The notes under the pieces are model-generated. The model saw only the letters and a list, made by a program, of their open reading frames with translations, made no database searches and was not told the origin of the DNA. Positions 35,423-44,176 of a stretch of 64,000 nt of DNA are shown piece by piece; the stretch's first letter is position 1; every line of letters begins with the position of its first letter. Made by a program: the position numbers and the translations under genes. This DNA comes from Acidimicrobiales bacterium (GTDB lineage Bacteria > Actinomycetota > Acidimicrobiia > Acidimicrobiales > Aldehydirespiratoraceae), in NCBI GenBank assembly GCA_033344915.1, contig JAWPML010000001.1, positions 1,360,369 through 1,424,368 on the forward strand, read 5' to 3'.

Positions 35423-36111
35423 GAGGGCTCCTGATCTGGCGTGGGTGACGTTTCGGGTGGCGCGGTCAGTCCCCGCAGGATCAGCGACGCGATGTGGTCG
35501 GAGGCTTGCTTCGGCGTACCCGCGAGGGTGTCGATCACATCCGGGTGGGTGAAGACGTTGGAGATACCCGCCAGCGCATGGGCCACGACCAGCGTGTCGA
35601 CATCGGCTATCTGTCCCGCCTCGACGGCCGCATCGAGCAGCTCCTTCGTGATGGCGACGAGATAGCGAGAATGGGCCGACCGCAGGTCGGCGCCACCCGG
35701 AACGTCGACCAGATCGGCCATGAATGCCGGCGTCGTCGCGCTGACCGCACGCGTCGCGGCCCGGAGGTAGGCACCGATCGCCGCCAGGGGATCGAGCTCT
35801 CCCGACGTCGCGGCGGCACTGCGGGCGGTCCGGCCGGTGCGCCACAGGGCGGTGTCACAGGCGACGAGCACGAGCTGGTCCCGGCTCGAGGCGATGCCGT
35901 AGAGCGTGCGCAGCGAGCACCCGAGCCGCGCCGCGAGGTCGGCCATCGTGAGGTGGCTGAAACCGTCGACGATCAGATCGGTGAGCTCGTCGAGGATCTC
36001 CCGCTGGCGGCGGGTGAGCGTCGCGTGGTCGTCGCGGCTCATCAGCGGCACCGGACGGGGCACGGAGCGAAGCCGCTCCTCCAACGCCGTCAGGGTGGCG
36101 GTCTCGCTCAT
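35419..36111 (-). CDS. TetR/AcrR-family regulator embedded in the carboxylase operon
   Basis: The 230-residue protein has its HTH at about residues 45-80 (VDGFSHLTMADLAARLGCSLRTLYGIASSRDQLV), with Y for the usual Y/F in the recognition helix. The rest is helical ligand-binding domain (about 90-215). The gene lies inside the operon with ATGA overlaps on both sides, so it is produced together with the enzymes. It is the natural candidate to bind the GCCGGTAAC repeats at the operon promoter (42709-42742), in the manner of AtuR-type repressors of terpene-degradation operons; this is an inference. Confidence 0.87.
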   Translation of the reverse strand: MSETATLTALEERLRSVPRPVPLMSRDDHATLTRRQREILDELTDLIVDGFSHLTMADLAARLGCSLRTLYGIASSRDQLVLVACDTALWRTGRTARSAAATSGELDPLAAIGAYLRAATRAVSATTPAFMADLVDVPGGADLRSAHSRYLVAITKELLDAAVEAGQIADVDTLVVAHALAGISNVFTHPDVIDTLAGTPKQASDHIASLILRGLTAPPETSPTPDQEPS

Positions 36112-37325
36112 CGGGTGCGGGTCTCCTTCCAGGTCAGCCCCTTCTCGACGTTCGGTTCGCGGGGGAGGCCGAGCACCATCTCCGCGACGATGTTGCGCTG
36201 CACCGCGAACGTCCCACCCCCCAGGGTCAGCGCGGGCGAGAAGAGGAACCCGTAGTGCCAGATACGGTCCACGTCCGGCATCTCGTCCGTGGCGTTCACC
36301 TCGGTCGCGCCGCTGCGCATCGAGTCGGGCACCGTTCCGGTCGGGCCCGACCCGGACAGCATCCCGGCGGTGCCGGCCACGTCCTTCGCCAACTCCATCA
36401 CGTGCTGGCCGTGCTCATCCGCCATGATCTTCTGGATCGACGCCTCTGGCCCCGGCGTCTTCCCGTTGAGCCGCGCACTCAGCGTGCGAAGACGGTTCAA
36501 CCGGAGCACCTCGGCCTCGATGTGGAGACCGGCGACACGGTCGCGCAGGATCGGATCGGTCGTGGCGCCGCCGTCGCGGATCAGATCCACGAGCAGCTCC
36601 GCGGACGGACCCGCACCCCACAGCGACCCGGCCGAACTCAACGAGACCCGCTCGTTGGCCAGGGTCACCTTGGCCAGCCGCCAGCCGTCGTTCTCGTCGC
36701 CGATCAGGTACTCCGCCGGGAGCCGCACGTCATCGAAGAACGTCTGGTTGAACGAGTGGGCGGTGGTCATGTCGACGATCGGCGACATGGTGAGACCGGG
36801 CAGGTCGGTCGGGCAGATGAAGTAGCTGATGCCCTTGTGTTTGGGGACGTCCGGGTCGGTGCGGGCGATCAGGATCCCGTATTTCGAGTAGTGCCCGCCG
36901 CTCGTCCAGATCTTCGAGCCGTTGATCACGTACTCGTCGCCGTCGCGCTCGGCCCGGGTCGCGAGGGCGGCCAAGTCCGAGCCGGCGTCCGGCTCGCTGA
37001 ACATCTGACAATAGATGTCCTCGCCCTTCAGCAACCCGGGGAGGAATCGGGCCTTCTGCTCCTCGGTGCCGGCCTGGAGAATGGTGGGACCGGCCCACCC
37101 GATGCCGATCGGGTTGGGCGGTCGGCGCACGCCGGCGCGGCCGAGCTCCTCGTCGATGATGATCTGGTGCATCGGGTCGGCGCTGAGTCCGTAGGGGGCC
37201 GGCCAGTGGGGCACGATCAGTCCCCGCTCGAGGAGGTCGTTCGGCGTCGGCTGGGGGTGGTCGGCGAGCCACGTCCGGATCTCCAGGCGGCGGGGATCGT
37301 CATCGGGCGGGAAGTCGAAGTCCAT
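36108..37325 (-). CDS. Acyl-CoA dehydrogenase (AtuD-like position)
   Basis: The 405-residue protein starts at ATG 37325 (MDFDFPPDDD). FAD and substrate motifs: YCQMFSEPDAGSDLAAL, IWTSGGHYSKYGILIARTD, KHKGISYFICP and LANERVSLSSAG. C-terminal GGTFAVQRNIVAEMVLGLPREP is the standard ending. It would introduce a 2,3-double bond into an acyl-CoA using FAD and electron-transferring flavoprotein. Placed directly after AtuA (1-nt gap), as acyl-CoA dehydrogenases are in acyclic-terpene clusters. Confidence 0.93.
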   Translation of the reverse strand: MDFDFPPDDDPRRLEIRTWLADHPQPTPNDLLERGLIVPHWPAPYGLSADPMHQIIIDEELGRAGVRRPPNPIGIGWAGPTILQAGTEEQKARFLPGLLKGEDIYCQMFSEPDAGSDLAALATRAERDGDEYVINGSKIWTSGGHYSKYGILIARTDPDVPKHKGISYFICPTDLPGLTMSPIVDMTTAHSFNQTFFDDVRLPAEYLIGDENDGWRLAKVTLANERVSLSSAGSLWGAGPSAELLVDLIRDGGATTDPILRDRVAGLHIEAEVLRLNRLRTLSARLNGKTPGPEASIQKIMADEHGQHVMELAKDVAGTAGMLSGSGPTGTVPDSMRSGATEVNATDEMPDVDRIWHYGFLFSPALTLGGGTFAVQRNIVAEMVLGLPREPNVEKGLTWKETRTR

Positions 37326-37326
37326 G

Positions 37327-39099
37327 TCAGCTCGGGGTGGGATCGCGATCGGGGAGCAGGGCGGTCGGGATGTCGACGTGACGGGCCCGCAGCCACTCGC
37401 CGAGACCCTTGGCCTGCCCGTCCTGGCGGGTCGAGGATGCGACGCCGTCCTGGAGGATGCCGTGGATGAGAAAGTTGATCGACAAGATGTTGGGGAGGGG
37501 GAAGCGCTCGATCTCCAGCGTCGTCGCCTCCGGCAGGAGTGACCGCAACATGTCGGTGCTGAGCATCGCGTCGAGCCAGGCGTAGGCCTCGGCGGACCGC
37601 ACGAAGACGCCGAGGTTGGCGTTGCCGCCCTTGTCGCCGGACCGGGCCCCGGCCACGAGCCCGAGTGGGGCACGAACCGTCGGGCCGGCCGGCGCGGCGG
37701 CGGAGGCCGGCAGGAGGGGAGTGGGCGGCTCACGATCGGCCGGGGCATCACTGTCGATCACCGTGCGGTCGCCGCCCAGGAGCACCACGTGCTGGGGAAC
37801 CAGATCGCGGGGCACGAGGCCGGCGGTGTGGACGCCGAAGGGCTTCGCGACGCCGCCTCCGGGCAGGCCGAAGAAGCCGGGGATGCTGGCCAGGGCGAGA
37901 TCGTTCATCCCGGTGGCGACCGCCCGGGTCTTGCGCTCGTCGCGGTCCTTGACCGTGATGCGCCAGGCGGCGACGGCCTCCTCGTTGGTGGCCGGATCCG
38001 GCTTGTCCGTCCGCACGACGGCGGTCGTCACACTCTCGAAGTCGTCGCGGGGGACGGGGCAGGCCCGCCAGAACGCCTGCTCGATCAGTGCCGCCTTCGC
38101 CTCGATGTCGATGCCGGTGAGGGCGATGGCCATGTCGCTGCGATAGCCGCCCCAGCTGTTCATGCTGACCTTGAGGGTGTCGGGCGGTACCTCGCCCCTG
38201 GTGCCGCTGATCCGCACCCGATCCCGCGCGACCGGTTCCAGCTGGATCGTGTCGAAGCGGGCCGTCACGTCGGGACCGAGATAGCCCGGCCCGCCGATCT
38301 CGTAGAGGAGCTGGGAGGTCACCGTGCCGACCGTGACACCCCCGCCGGTGCCGTCGTGCTTGCCGATCACCGCACTGCCGTCGGCCGCGATCTCGGCCCA
38401 GGGGAATCCGGGCCGGTCGAGACCGTCGATCTCGGTGAAGAACGAGTAGTTGCCGCCGGTGGCCTGGGTGCCGCACTCGATCACATGGCCGGCCACCACT
38501 GCGCCGGCCATCTCGTCGAGCTGATCGCGGGTCCAGCCGTGGTGCCACGCGGCGGGTCCGCAGACGATGGCCGCGTCGGTGGTGCGCCCGGTCACGACGA
38601 TGTCGGCGCCGCGCGCCAGCGCGTCGACGATGCCCCATGCCCCGAGATAGGCATTCGCCGAGATGTACTCCACGTCGGCCACCGGGGCGCCGGTCTCGAA
38701 GTCGATGAGGTCCACGCCCGCGTTGCGCAGCTCGTCGAGCCGGGGGAGGAGGTTGTCGCCGCCGACGTAGGCGATCGTGGGGCTCAGGCCGAGCTTGTCG
38801 GCGACCTCCTGCACCGCCTCCGCGCAATGATCGGGATCGAGGCCACCGGCGTTCGAAACGACCTTGATGCCCCGATCGAGGCACGTACCCATGACCTCCT
38901 CCATCTGCTGGACGAAGGTCCGGGCGTACCCGCCCCCGGGGCGCTTGGCCTGGGTGCGGGCGAGGATGAGCATCGTCAACTCGGCGAGCCAGTCGCCGGT
39001 GAGGGCGTCGATCGGGCCGTCCTCGACCATCTCCCGTGCGGCACTGCGGCGGTCGCCGTAGAAGCCCGAGCAGTTGGCGATGCGGATCGGCTCAGTCAT
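37327..39099 (-). CDS. atuA: AtuA family (DUF1446 plus C-terminal domain) protein
   Basis: The 590-residue protein is close to the roughly 590 residues of Pseudomonas AtuA. The DUF1446 domain (about 1-455) starts IRIANCSGFYGDRRSAAREM and has LTGDWLAELTM, VVSNAGGLDP and GADIVVTGRTTDAAIVCGPA. The C-terminal AtuA-like ferredoxin-fold region (about 485-575) has ARSGDKGGNANLGVFVRS. AtuA is required for growth on citronellol/geraniol-type acyclic terpenes, but its reaction is not established. Here it is between carboxylase and dehydrogenase genes and overlaps the carboxylase gene by 8 bp. Confidence 0.9.
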   Translation of the reverse strand: MTEPIRIANCSGFYGDRRSAAREMVEDGPIDALTGDWLAELTMLILARTQAKRPGGGYARTFVQQMEEVMGTCLDRGIKVVSNAGGLDPDHCAEAVQEVADKLGLSPTIAYVGGDNLLPRLDELRNAGVDLIDFETGAPVADVEYISANAYLGAWGIVDALARGADIVVTGRTTDAAIVCGPAAWHHGWTRDQLDEMAGAVVAGHVIECGTQATGGNYSFFTEIDGLDRPGFPWAEIAADGSAVIGKHDGTGGGVTVGTVTSQLLYEIGGPGYLGPDVTARFDTIQLEPVARDRVRISGTRGEVPPDTLKVSMNSWGGYRSDMAIALTGIDIEAKAALIEQAFWRACPVPRDDFESVTTAVVRTDKPDPATNEEAVAAWRITVKDRDERKTRAVATGMNDLALASIPGFFGLPGGGVAKPFGVHTAGLVPRDLVPQHVVLLGGDRTVIDSDAPADREPPTPLLPASAAAPAGPTVRAPLGLVAGARSGDKGGNANLGVFVRSAEAYAWLDAMLSTDMLRSLLPEATTLEIERFPLPNILSINFLIHGILQDGVASSTRQDGQAKGLGEWLRARHVDIPTALLPDRDPTPS

Positions 39100-41050
39100 C
39101 GTCGGCCCCGGTCCCGTCGTCGATCACCATGAGCAGCGCATCCTTCTCGACCTGGTCACCGACACCGGCGAGGATCTCGGTGACCGTGCCCGCCTCCGCG
39201 GCCCGCAGATGGTTCTCCATCTTCATCGCCTCGAGGACCACCACGACCTGCCCGGCCTCCACCGTGTCGCCGGCCGCGACCCGCAGCTCGATGACGCGAC
39301 CGGGCATGGGTGCAGCGACGGCCCCGCCCGGGATCTCCGGTTCGGGCACCGAGAAGCGGGGGACGACCGTCAGACTCGCTCCGCCGCCGCCCCCGGTGAG
39401 GTGGATGGCGGCGCCGTCCCGGGTCACCCGCAGGGTGCGGCGACGACCCTGGTACTCGAGATCGACGGCCTCGGCCGACCAGCGGTGCACGATCGCGACC
39501 CCGCGCGTCTCGACGTCACCGATGCGGAACGAGTTGTCGCGGTTCGCCCGGTAGTGCACCACGTGCTCGTCGTCGCCGAGCGCGAGTTGGACGCGCTCCG
39601 GCGCCAGGCGGCCGACGCGGAACGCGCCGGGCAGGGCCGCGAGCGTCGTCGCCTCCGCTCGGTTGCACCCCTGGAGCCACATCGCCGCGGCGACGAGCAG
39701 CCAGTCCTGCTCCTCGTCGGACAGCGGCCGACGGCGGGGCGGGTCGATCCGCTCGATGAAGTCGGTCGTGGTGTCACCGGCGAGGAACGCCGGCTCCCGC
39801 AGGACGGCGGCCAGGAAGTCCCGATTCGTCGTCGTCCCTCCCATGTGCAGACGTTCGAGGGCGAGGGCGAGCCTCCCAGCGGCCTCTCCTCGCGTCGGAG
39901 CGACGGCGATCGCCTTGGCGATCATCGGGTCGAAGTCGACCGTGATCTCGCTGCCGGGGCCGACGCCGGCATCCCAGCGGACCGCCGGTTCCGGCGCAGG
40001 CTCGAAGGCTTCCACCGTGCCGGTCGCCGGCAGGAAGTCGTTCGAAGGATCCTCCGCGTAGAGCCGCGCCTCGATCGCATGGCCGTGCCACGCGACGTCG
40101 TCCTGGGTGTAGCCGAGCGGTTCGAGCTGAGCGATGCGAAGTTGCTCGCGCACCAGATCGATGCCGGTGACCTCCTCGGTGACCGGGTGCTCGACCTGGA
40201 GGCGGGTGTTCACCTCGAGGAAGAAGAACTCGCCTGTCTCGTCGTCCACCAGGAACTCGACCGTGGCGGCCGACTCGTAGTCGAGGGCGCCGGCGAGCCG
40301 CAGGGCGGCCTCGCCCATGGCGGTCCGCATCGCCTCCGAGACGAAGGGCGACGGTGACTCCTCGATGATCTTCTGGTGGCGACGCTGGATCGAGCACTCC
40401 CGCTCACCGAGATGGATGAGGTTCCCGTGGGCATCGCCGAGAATCTGGATCTCGATGTGGCGGGCCCGGGGGACATAGCGCTCCGCGAACACTCGGTCGT
40501 CGCCGAAGCTGCTGCCCGCCTCCCGTCGCGCCGCGGCAACGGCATCATCGAGGTCGGACGCCTCGTCGACCACCCGCATCCCCTTGCCGCCACCGCCCGC
40601 CGCTGCCTTGACGAGCAGGGGGAAGCCGACGGAGGCGAAGTCGTCGGGATCCTCACTCGACGGCAGCACCGGCACGTCGGCCGCGACGGCGCGGCGCTTC
40701 GCCTCGATCTTGTCGCCCATCGCGGCGATCGCGTCGGCCGCGGGCCCGACCCACACGAGTTCGGCGTCGATCACCGCCTGCGCGAAGCCGGCGTTCTCGG
40801 CGAGGAAGCCATAGCCCGGGTGGACGGCGCTCCCGCCGGTCGAGGCCGCAGCACGGATGATCGCGTCACCGTCGAGATAGGAGTCCACCCGGACCGCCTC
40901 GTCCGCCTCGCCGACGAAGGGGGCGTCGGCGTCCGCATCGACGAAGACGGCGACCGTCCGCAGTCCCATGGCACGCGCGGACCGAAAGATCCGGCGCGCG
41001 ATCTCGCCCCGGTTGGCGACGAGCAGTGAGTGGAACCGGGGAGCGTTCAC
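39092..41050 (-). CDS. Biotin-dependent acyl-CoA carboxylase alpha subunit (biotin carboxylase + biotin carrier)
   Basis: The 652-residue protein starts at GTG 41050 (NAPRFHSLLVANRGEIARR), overlapping the upstream stop (GTGA). Biotin carboxylase domain: LLVANRGEIA (9-18), ATP-grasp KAAAGGGGKGMR, ERECSIQRRHQK and FLEVNTRLQVEHPVTE. A middle BT-like region follows, then the biotinyl domain with EAMKMEN, whose K carries biotin, near residue 615. It fixes bicarbonate onto biotin for transfer by the beta subunit. Substrate of the holoenzyme: geranyl-CoA (AtuF) or 3-methylcrotonyl-CoA (LiuD) are the best guesses from the AtuA neighbour. Confidence 0.93.
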   Translation of the reverse strand: MNAPRFHSLLVANRGEIARRIFRSARAMGLRTVAVFVDADADAPFVGEADEAVRVDSYLDGDAIIRAAASTGGSAVHPGYGFLAENAGFAQAVIDAELVWVGPAADAIAAMGDKIEAKRRAVAADVPVLPSSEDPDDFASVGFPLLVKAAAGGGGKGMRVVDEASDLDDAVAAARREAGSSFGDDRVFAERYVPRARHIEIQILGDAHGNLIHLGERECSIQRRHQKIIEESPSPFVSEAMRTAMGEAALRLAGALDYESAATVEFLVDDETGEFFFLEVNTRLQVEHPVTEEVTGIDLVREQLRIAQLEPLGYTQDDVAWHGHAIEARLYAEDPSNDFLPATGTVEAFEPAPEPAVRWDAGVGPGSEITVDFDPMIAKAIAVAPTRGEAAGRLALALERLHMGGTTTNRDFLAAVLREPAFLAGDTTTDFIERIDPPRRRPLSDEEQDWLLVAAAMWLQGCNRAEATTLAALPGAFRVGRLAPERVQLALGDDEHVVHYRANRDNSFRIGDVETRGVAIVHRWSAEAVDLEYQGRRRTLRVTRDGAAIHLTGGGGGASLTVVPRFSVPEPEIPGGAVAAPMPGRVIELRVAAGDTVEAGQVVVVLEAMKMENHLRAAEAGTVTEILAGVGDQVEKDALLMVIDDGTGADDD

Positions 41051-42693
41051 AGGCGGAACACCCCGTAGCCGTCGGCGCCCTCGATGGGCGCGGTCCGCAC
41101 GACCGACAGGCACATCCCGAGCACGTCGCGGGTGTCGCGCGGGTCGATGATCCCGTCGTCGGAGATCGCCCCGGTGGCGCGCAGGGCGAGCGATCCACTC
41201 TCCTGTATGGCCTCGACGGCGGCGACCGTGGCCGCGTCCTCTTCCTCGTCGAAGGGGACCCCGGCCCGCTCGGCCTGGCCGCGGCGCACCTGGCTCATCA
41301 CGCCGGCGATCTGCTTGGGGCCCATGACGGCGATCTTGGCCGTCGGCCAGAGGAAGGTGAAGCGGTTGCCGAAGGCTCGGCCCGACATGCCGTACGTGCC
41401 GGCGCCGTAGGACGAGCCGAGGATCACGGTGAGGTGGGGCACGGTCGAATTGGTGACCGCGTTCAGCATCTGCGAGCCCTTCTTGATGATGCCGTCGGCC
41501 TCGAAGTCCTTGCCCACCATGTAGCCGGTGATGTTCTGGAGGAACACCAACGGCACGTCGATCTGGTTGTTGAGCTGGATGAAGTGGGCCGCTTTCTGGG
41601 CGGAGTCCGGATGCAACGGCCCGTTGTTGCTCAGGATCCCGATGGGGTACCCGTGGATCGAGGCCCACCCGGCCACGAGTGTCGGCCCCCAGCGCGGCTT
41701 GAACTCCTCGAAGCGCGAACCGTCGACCACCCGGGCGATCACGTCCCGGGAGTCGACCGGCTTGACGAGGTCCCGGCTGACGATGCCGAGCAGCTCCTCC
41801 GGGTCGTACACCGGCGGCTCCGGGGCGAAGCGGGGTTCGGGACCGGCCTTGCGCCAGTTGAGATGGGAGACGACCTCCCGGCACATCCGCAGGGCGTCCA
41901 TCTCGTCCTCGGCGAAGTAGTCGCCGCCGCCGGAGACGGTGGTGTGCATCTCTGCGCCGCCCATCGTCTCGTCGTCGGTCTCCTCGCCGGTCGCCATCTT
42001 CACGAGGGGAGGCCCGCCGAGGAACATCTTCGACTGCTCCTTCACCATGATCGTGTAGTCGCTCAAGCCCGGCTGGTACGCCCCGCCGGCGGTCGAGGAC
42101 CCGAAGACCACACACACGGTCGGGATGCGCAGCTTCGACAGCTCGATCATCTCGTAGAAGAAGCGTCCGGATTCGGCGAAATGGTCGGTCTGGACGCGGC
42201 GACGGCCGTCGTCCCCGCCCGTCTCGACCCGCAGGTCGCCGCCGGCGGACTCCACGAAGCTGACGTAGGGGATCTGGTTGTCGCGGGCGATCTCGAGCGC
42301 CCGCATCCACTTCTTGCCGGCGTAGGGCGTCAACGCGCCGGCGAGCACCGTGGGGTCGTTGCCCATGATCACGCACTCCACCCCGGCGATGACCCCGATG
42401 CCGACGACCATGCCGCCACCCATCACGTAGTCGCTCTTGTACGCCGCCAGCGGGCTGATCTCCAGAAAGGGCGAGTCGGGGTCGAGCACGTTGGCGATGC
42501 GCTCGCGGATCGGCAGCTTGCCCCGGCCCCGGAGGCGGGCCATCCGTTCCGGGCCGCCGCCGGCCTCCGCCTCGTCGAGGAGGTCCTCGATCACCGCGAG
42601 TTGCTCGAGCATGTCGTCGCGGTTCTGGAAGTACTGGGCGTCGGTCGTGTCGAGCATCGACCGGATGACGGGAGCGAGGAGAGTGGTGACCAT
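41047..42693 (-). CDS. Acyl-CoA carboxylase beta subunit (carboxyltransferase)
   Basis: The 548-residue protein starts at ATG 42693 (MVTTLLAPVIRSML); extra upstream codons cover the promoter. The crotonase-fold N-domain (about 30-290) has GGGMVVGIGVIAGVECVI and SFVESAGGDL; the C-domain has LQNITGYMVGKDFEADGIIKKG and GSSYGAGTYGMSGRAF, the two oxyanion elements. FLQNITGFMVG-type residues are characteristic of 3-methylcrotonyl-/geranyl-CoA carboxylase beta rather than propionyl-CoA carboxylase. First gene of the operon, with a promoter ending 8 nt upstream and probably a leaderless mRNA. Confidence 0.93.
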   Translation of the reverse strand: MVTTLLAPVIRSMLDTTDAQYFQNRDDMLEQLAVIEDLLDEAEAGGGPERMARLRGRGKLPIRERIANVLDPDSPFLEISPLAAYKSDYVMGGGMVVGIGVIAGVECVIMGNDPTVLAGALTPYAGKKWMRALEIARDNQIPYVSFVESAGGDLRVETGGDDGRRRVQTDHFAESGRFFYEMIELSKLRIPTVCVVFGSSTAGGAYQPGLSDYTIMVKEQSKMFLGGPPLVKMATGEETDDETMGGAEMHTTVSGGGDYFAEDEMDALRMCREVVSHLNWRKAGPEPRFAPEPPVYDPEELLGIVSRDLVKPVDSRDVIARVVDGSRFEEFKPRWGPTLVAGWASIHGYPIGILSNNGPLHPDSAQKAAHFIQLNNQIDVPLVFLQNITGYMVGKDFEADGIIKKGSQMLNAVTNSTVPHLTVILGSSYGAGTYGMSGRAFGNRFTFLWPTAKIAVMGPKQIAGVMSQVRRGQAERAGVPFDEEEDAATVAAVEAIQESGSLALRATGAISDDGIIDPRDTRDVLGMCLSVVRTAPIEGADGYGVFRL

Positions 42694-42701
42694 CGGCCCC
42701 G

Positions 42702-42742
42702 ACCGTACGCCGGTAACGACATACCGGCAATTGTTACCGGCC
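42702..42742 (-). promoter_or_regulatory. Promoter and triple operator of the carboxylase/AtuA operon
   Basis: On the minus strand TTGCCG (42725-42730) and TACGGT (42702-42707) are 17 nt apart, and the ATG follows 8 nt after the -10. Three related half-sites overlap it: GCCGGTAAC at 42709-42717 (plus strand) and, on the minus strand, GCCGGTA at 42722-42728 and GGCCGGTAAC at 42733-42742. Two of them form GCCGGTA-N6-TACCGGC. Binding there would block RNA polymerase. The operon's own TetR protein is the likely ligand-responsive repressor. Confidence 0.6.
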
Positions 42743-42753
42743 GCGAACGCGAA

Positions 42754-42784
42754 GATGGGACGGGGCTCAGAGCCCCGTCCCATC
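42754..42784 (-). terminator. 14-bp perfect hairpin terminator of the Liv-type operon
   Basis: GATGGGACGGGGCT (42754-42767) pairs perfectly with 42771-42784 across a 3-nt CAG loop. On the minus strand it is 26 nt after the stop of the substrate-binding gene, the last gene of the import operon, and just before the promoter of the carboxylase operon. No T-tract follows, but the stem is very stable. Confidence 0.75.
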
Positions 42785-42810
42785 TCTGCCGGTCTCAGAT
42801 CCGGGTCAGA

Positions 42811-44145
42811 TCAGAATTCGAATTCGCTGGCGAAGTCGGACTCGTAGCCGGTGACGATCGCCTCGACACCGTTCGGGACGGCCGGGTTCACCTTGAAGAT
42901 GGTGTTCTCCGTCGGCGGCACCCGGTCGGCGGGCGGGCCGTAGAAGTAGTCACCGCTCAGCCCATCGAACGACGTTTCGCCGAGTCCGTTGAGCGCCTCG
43001 ATGATTCCCTCGCGGCTGAGGTCACCGTTGGCGACCGCCTGCTCGAGCACCTTCACCACGGCGATCGCCTGGAGATAGCCGAAGACGAAGTAGTAGTCGG
43101 GCGCCTGCTCGGGGGCGAAGGCCTCGAGGTTCGCGACCATCTCGGCCATGCCGGGAATGCTGTCGTCGCCCCAGGTGGCTCCCTCGCCCACGATGACGAG
43201 ATACGCCTCGAGGTACGGAGCCAGCGGGCTCTCGGCCAGGGCGTTGATCCAGGCCGGGGACTGGGCGATCCACTGGGGGGTGAACTCCGCGCTGGCCGCG
43301 GCGCCCAGCGCCTCACCGGTGGTGGAGGGCAGCGCCGTCAGGAACACGACCTCGCATCCGCTTGCGGCCAGCTGCTGGATCTGCGCGCTGTAGTCGGGGG
43401 CGCCGGAGACATAGGTGGCTGTGTCCGCGATCGTGATGCCGAGACGTTCCGCTGCGAACTCCGCGCCGGCCTGTCCGGCCTCGCCGTAGGGGTCGTCCTG
43501 CACGAAGGTGCAGTAGACCTGATCGGTGGAACCGCCACCCTCGTTGATCCACCAGTCGAGGCCGTTGATGACCTGGATCTGGTAGGGAGCGCCGAGTGGC
43601 AACAGGTTCTGCTCGGGCACCCAGAACGCGTCGAGCGACGCCGGCGAGGCCACGACGTTGTCGGCCTTCAACGACTCGAGCACGGCGTTGGTGATCGGCG
43701 TGCCCAGGAGTTGGCCCACGATGGCGACATCGTCCTTCATGTCGTTGTAGACCTGCACCGCGGTGGTCGGGTTGTACGCATGGTCGGCTTCGGCCGTCTC
43801 GATCATGTATTGGCCGGCAACGCCTCCCTGGCTGTTGATGTAGTCGTAGTAGACCTGACCTCCAGCCGTGAGCGGCGCGCCGATCAGCGCGGCGGGGCCC
43901 GACAGATCCGAGATCACGCCGACACGAATGGTCGACCCGTCGAAGCCCGGCGCGGGCTCGGGAGCCGTGGCCGCGCCACCGTCGTCGGCCATGTCGTCGT
44001 CCGACGTGCCATCATCCGATGTGCCGTCCCCTGACGCCCCGTCATCGCCGTCGTCGTCACCGCATGCCACGGCGACGAGCGAGAACGACAACAGCACGGC
44101 GAGCAGCCGAAGCAGTGTCCTCGATTGACGTTTGCTTGTTTTCAT
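42811..44145 (-). CDS. Branched-chain-type ABC substrate-binding lipoprotein
   Basis: The 444-residue protein starts at ATG 44145, supported by GGAGGGG 5 nt upstream. It has a lipoprotein signal ending LVAVAC (lipid cysteine C28), an acidic linker to about 70, then a Peripla_BP_6 domain: TIRVGVISDLSGPAALIGAPLTAGGQVYYDYIN and VQDDPYGEAGQAGAEFAAERLGI. These proteins bind amino acids, amides, urea or aromatic and aliphatic acids. Last gene of the import operon. The acyl-CoA ligase in the same operon points to a carboxylic acid as ligand. Confidence 0.9.
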   Translation of the reverse strand: MKTSKRQSRTLLRLLAVLLSFSLVAVACGDDDGDDGASGDGTSDDGTSDDDMADDGGAATAPEPAPGFDGSTIRVGVISDLSGPAALIGAPLTAGGQVYYDYINSQGGVAGQYMIETAEADHAYNPTTAVQVYNDMKDDVAIVGQLLGTPITNAVLESLKADNVVASPASLDAFWVPEQNLLPLGAPYQIQVINGLDWWINEGGGSTDQVYCTFVQDDPYGEAGQAGAEFAAERLGITIADTATYVSGAPDYSAQIQQLAASGCEVVFLTALPSTTGEALGAAASAEFTPQWIAQSPAWINALAESPLAPYLEAYLVIVGEGATWGDDSIPGMAEMVANLEAFAPEQAPDYYFVFGYLQAIAVVKVLEQAVANGDLSREGIIEALNGLGETSFDGLSGDYFYGPPADRVPPTENTIFKVNPAVPNGVEAIVTGYESDFASEFEF

Positions 44146-44176
44146 GGATCCCCTCCAAGGGTGTTTCATGACCGAC

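Noticed and set aside
39092-42730. A 1212-codon minus-strand frame spanning both carboxylase genes
   Set aside because: It is the biotin carboxylase frame continued out of frame through the beta-subunit gene; the upper part is Arg/Gly-rich without domains, while another frame encodes a full carboxyltransferase.
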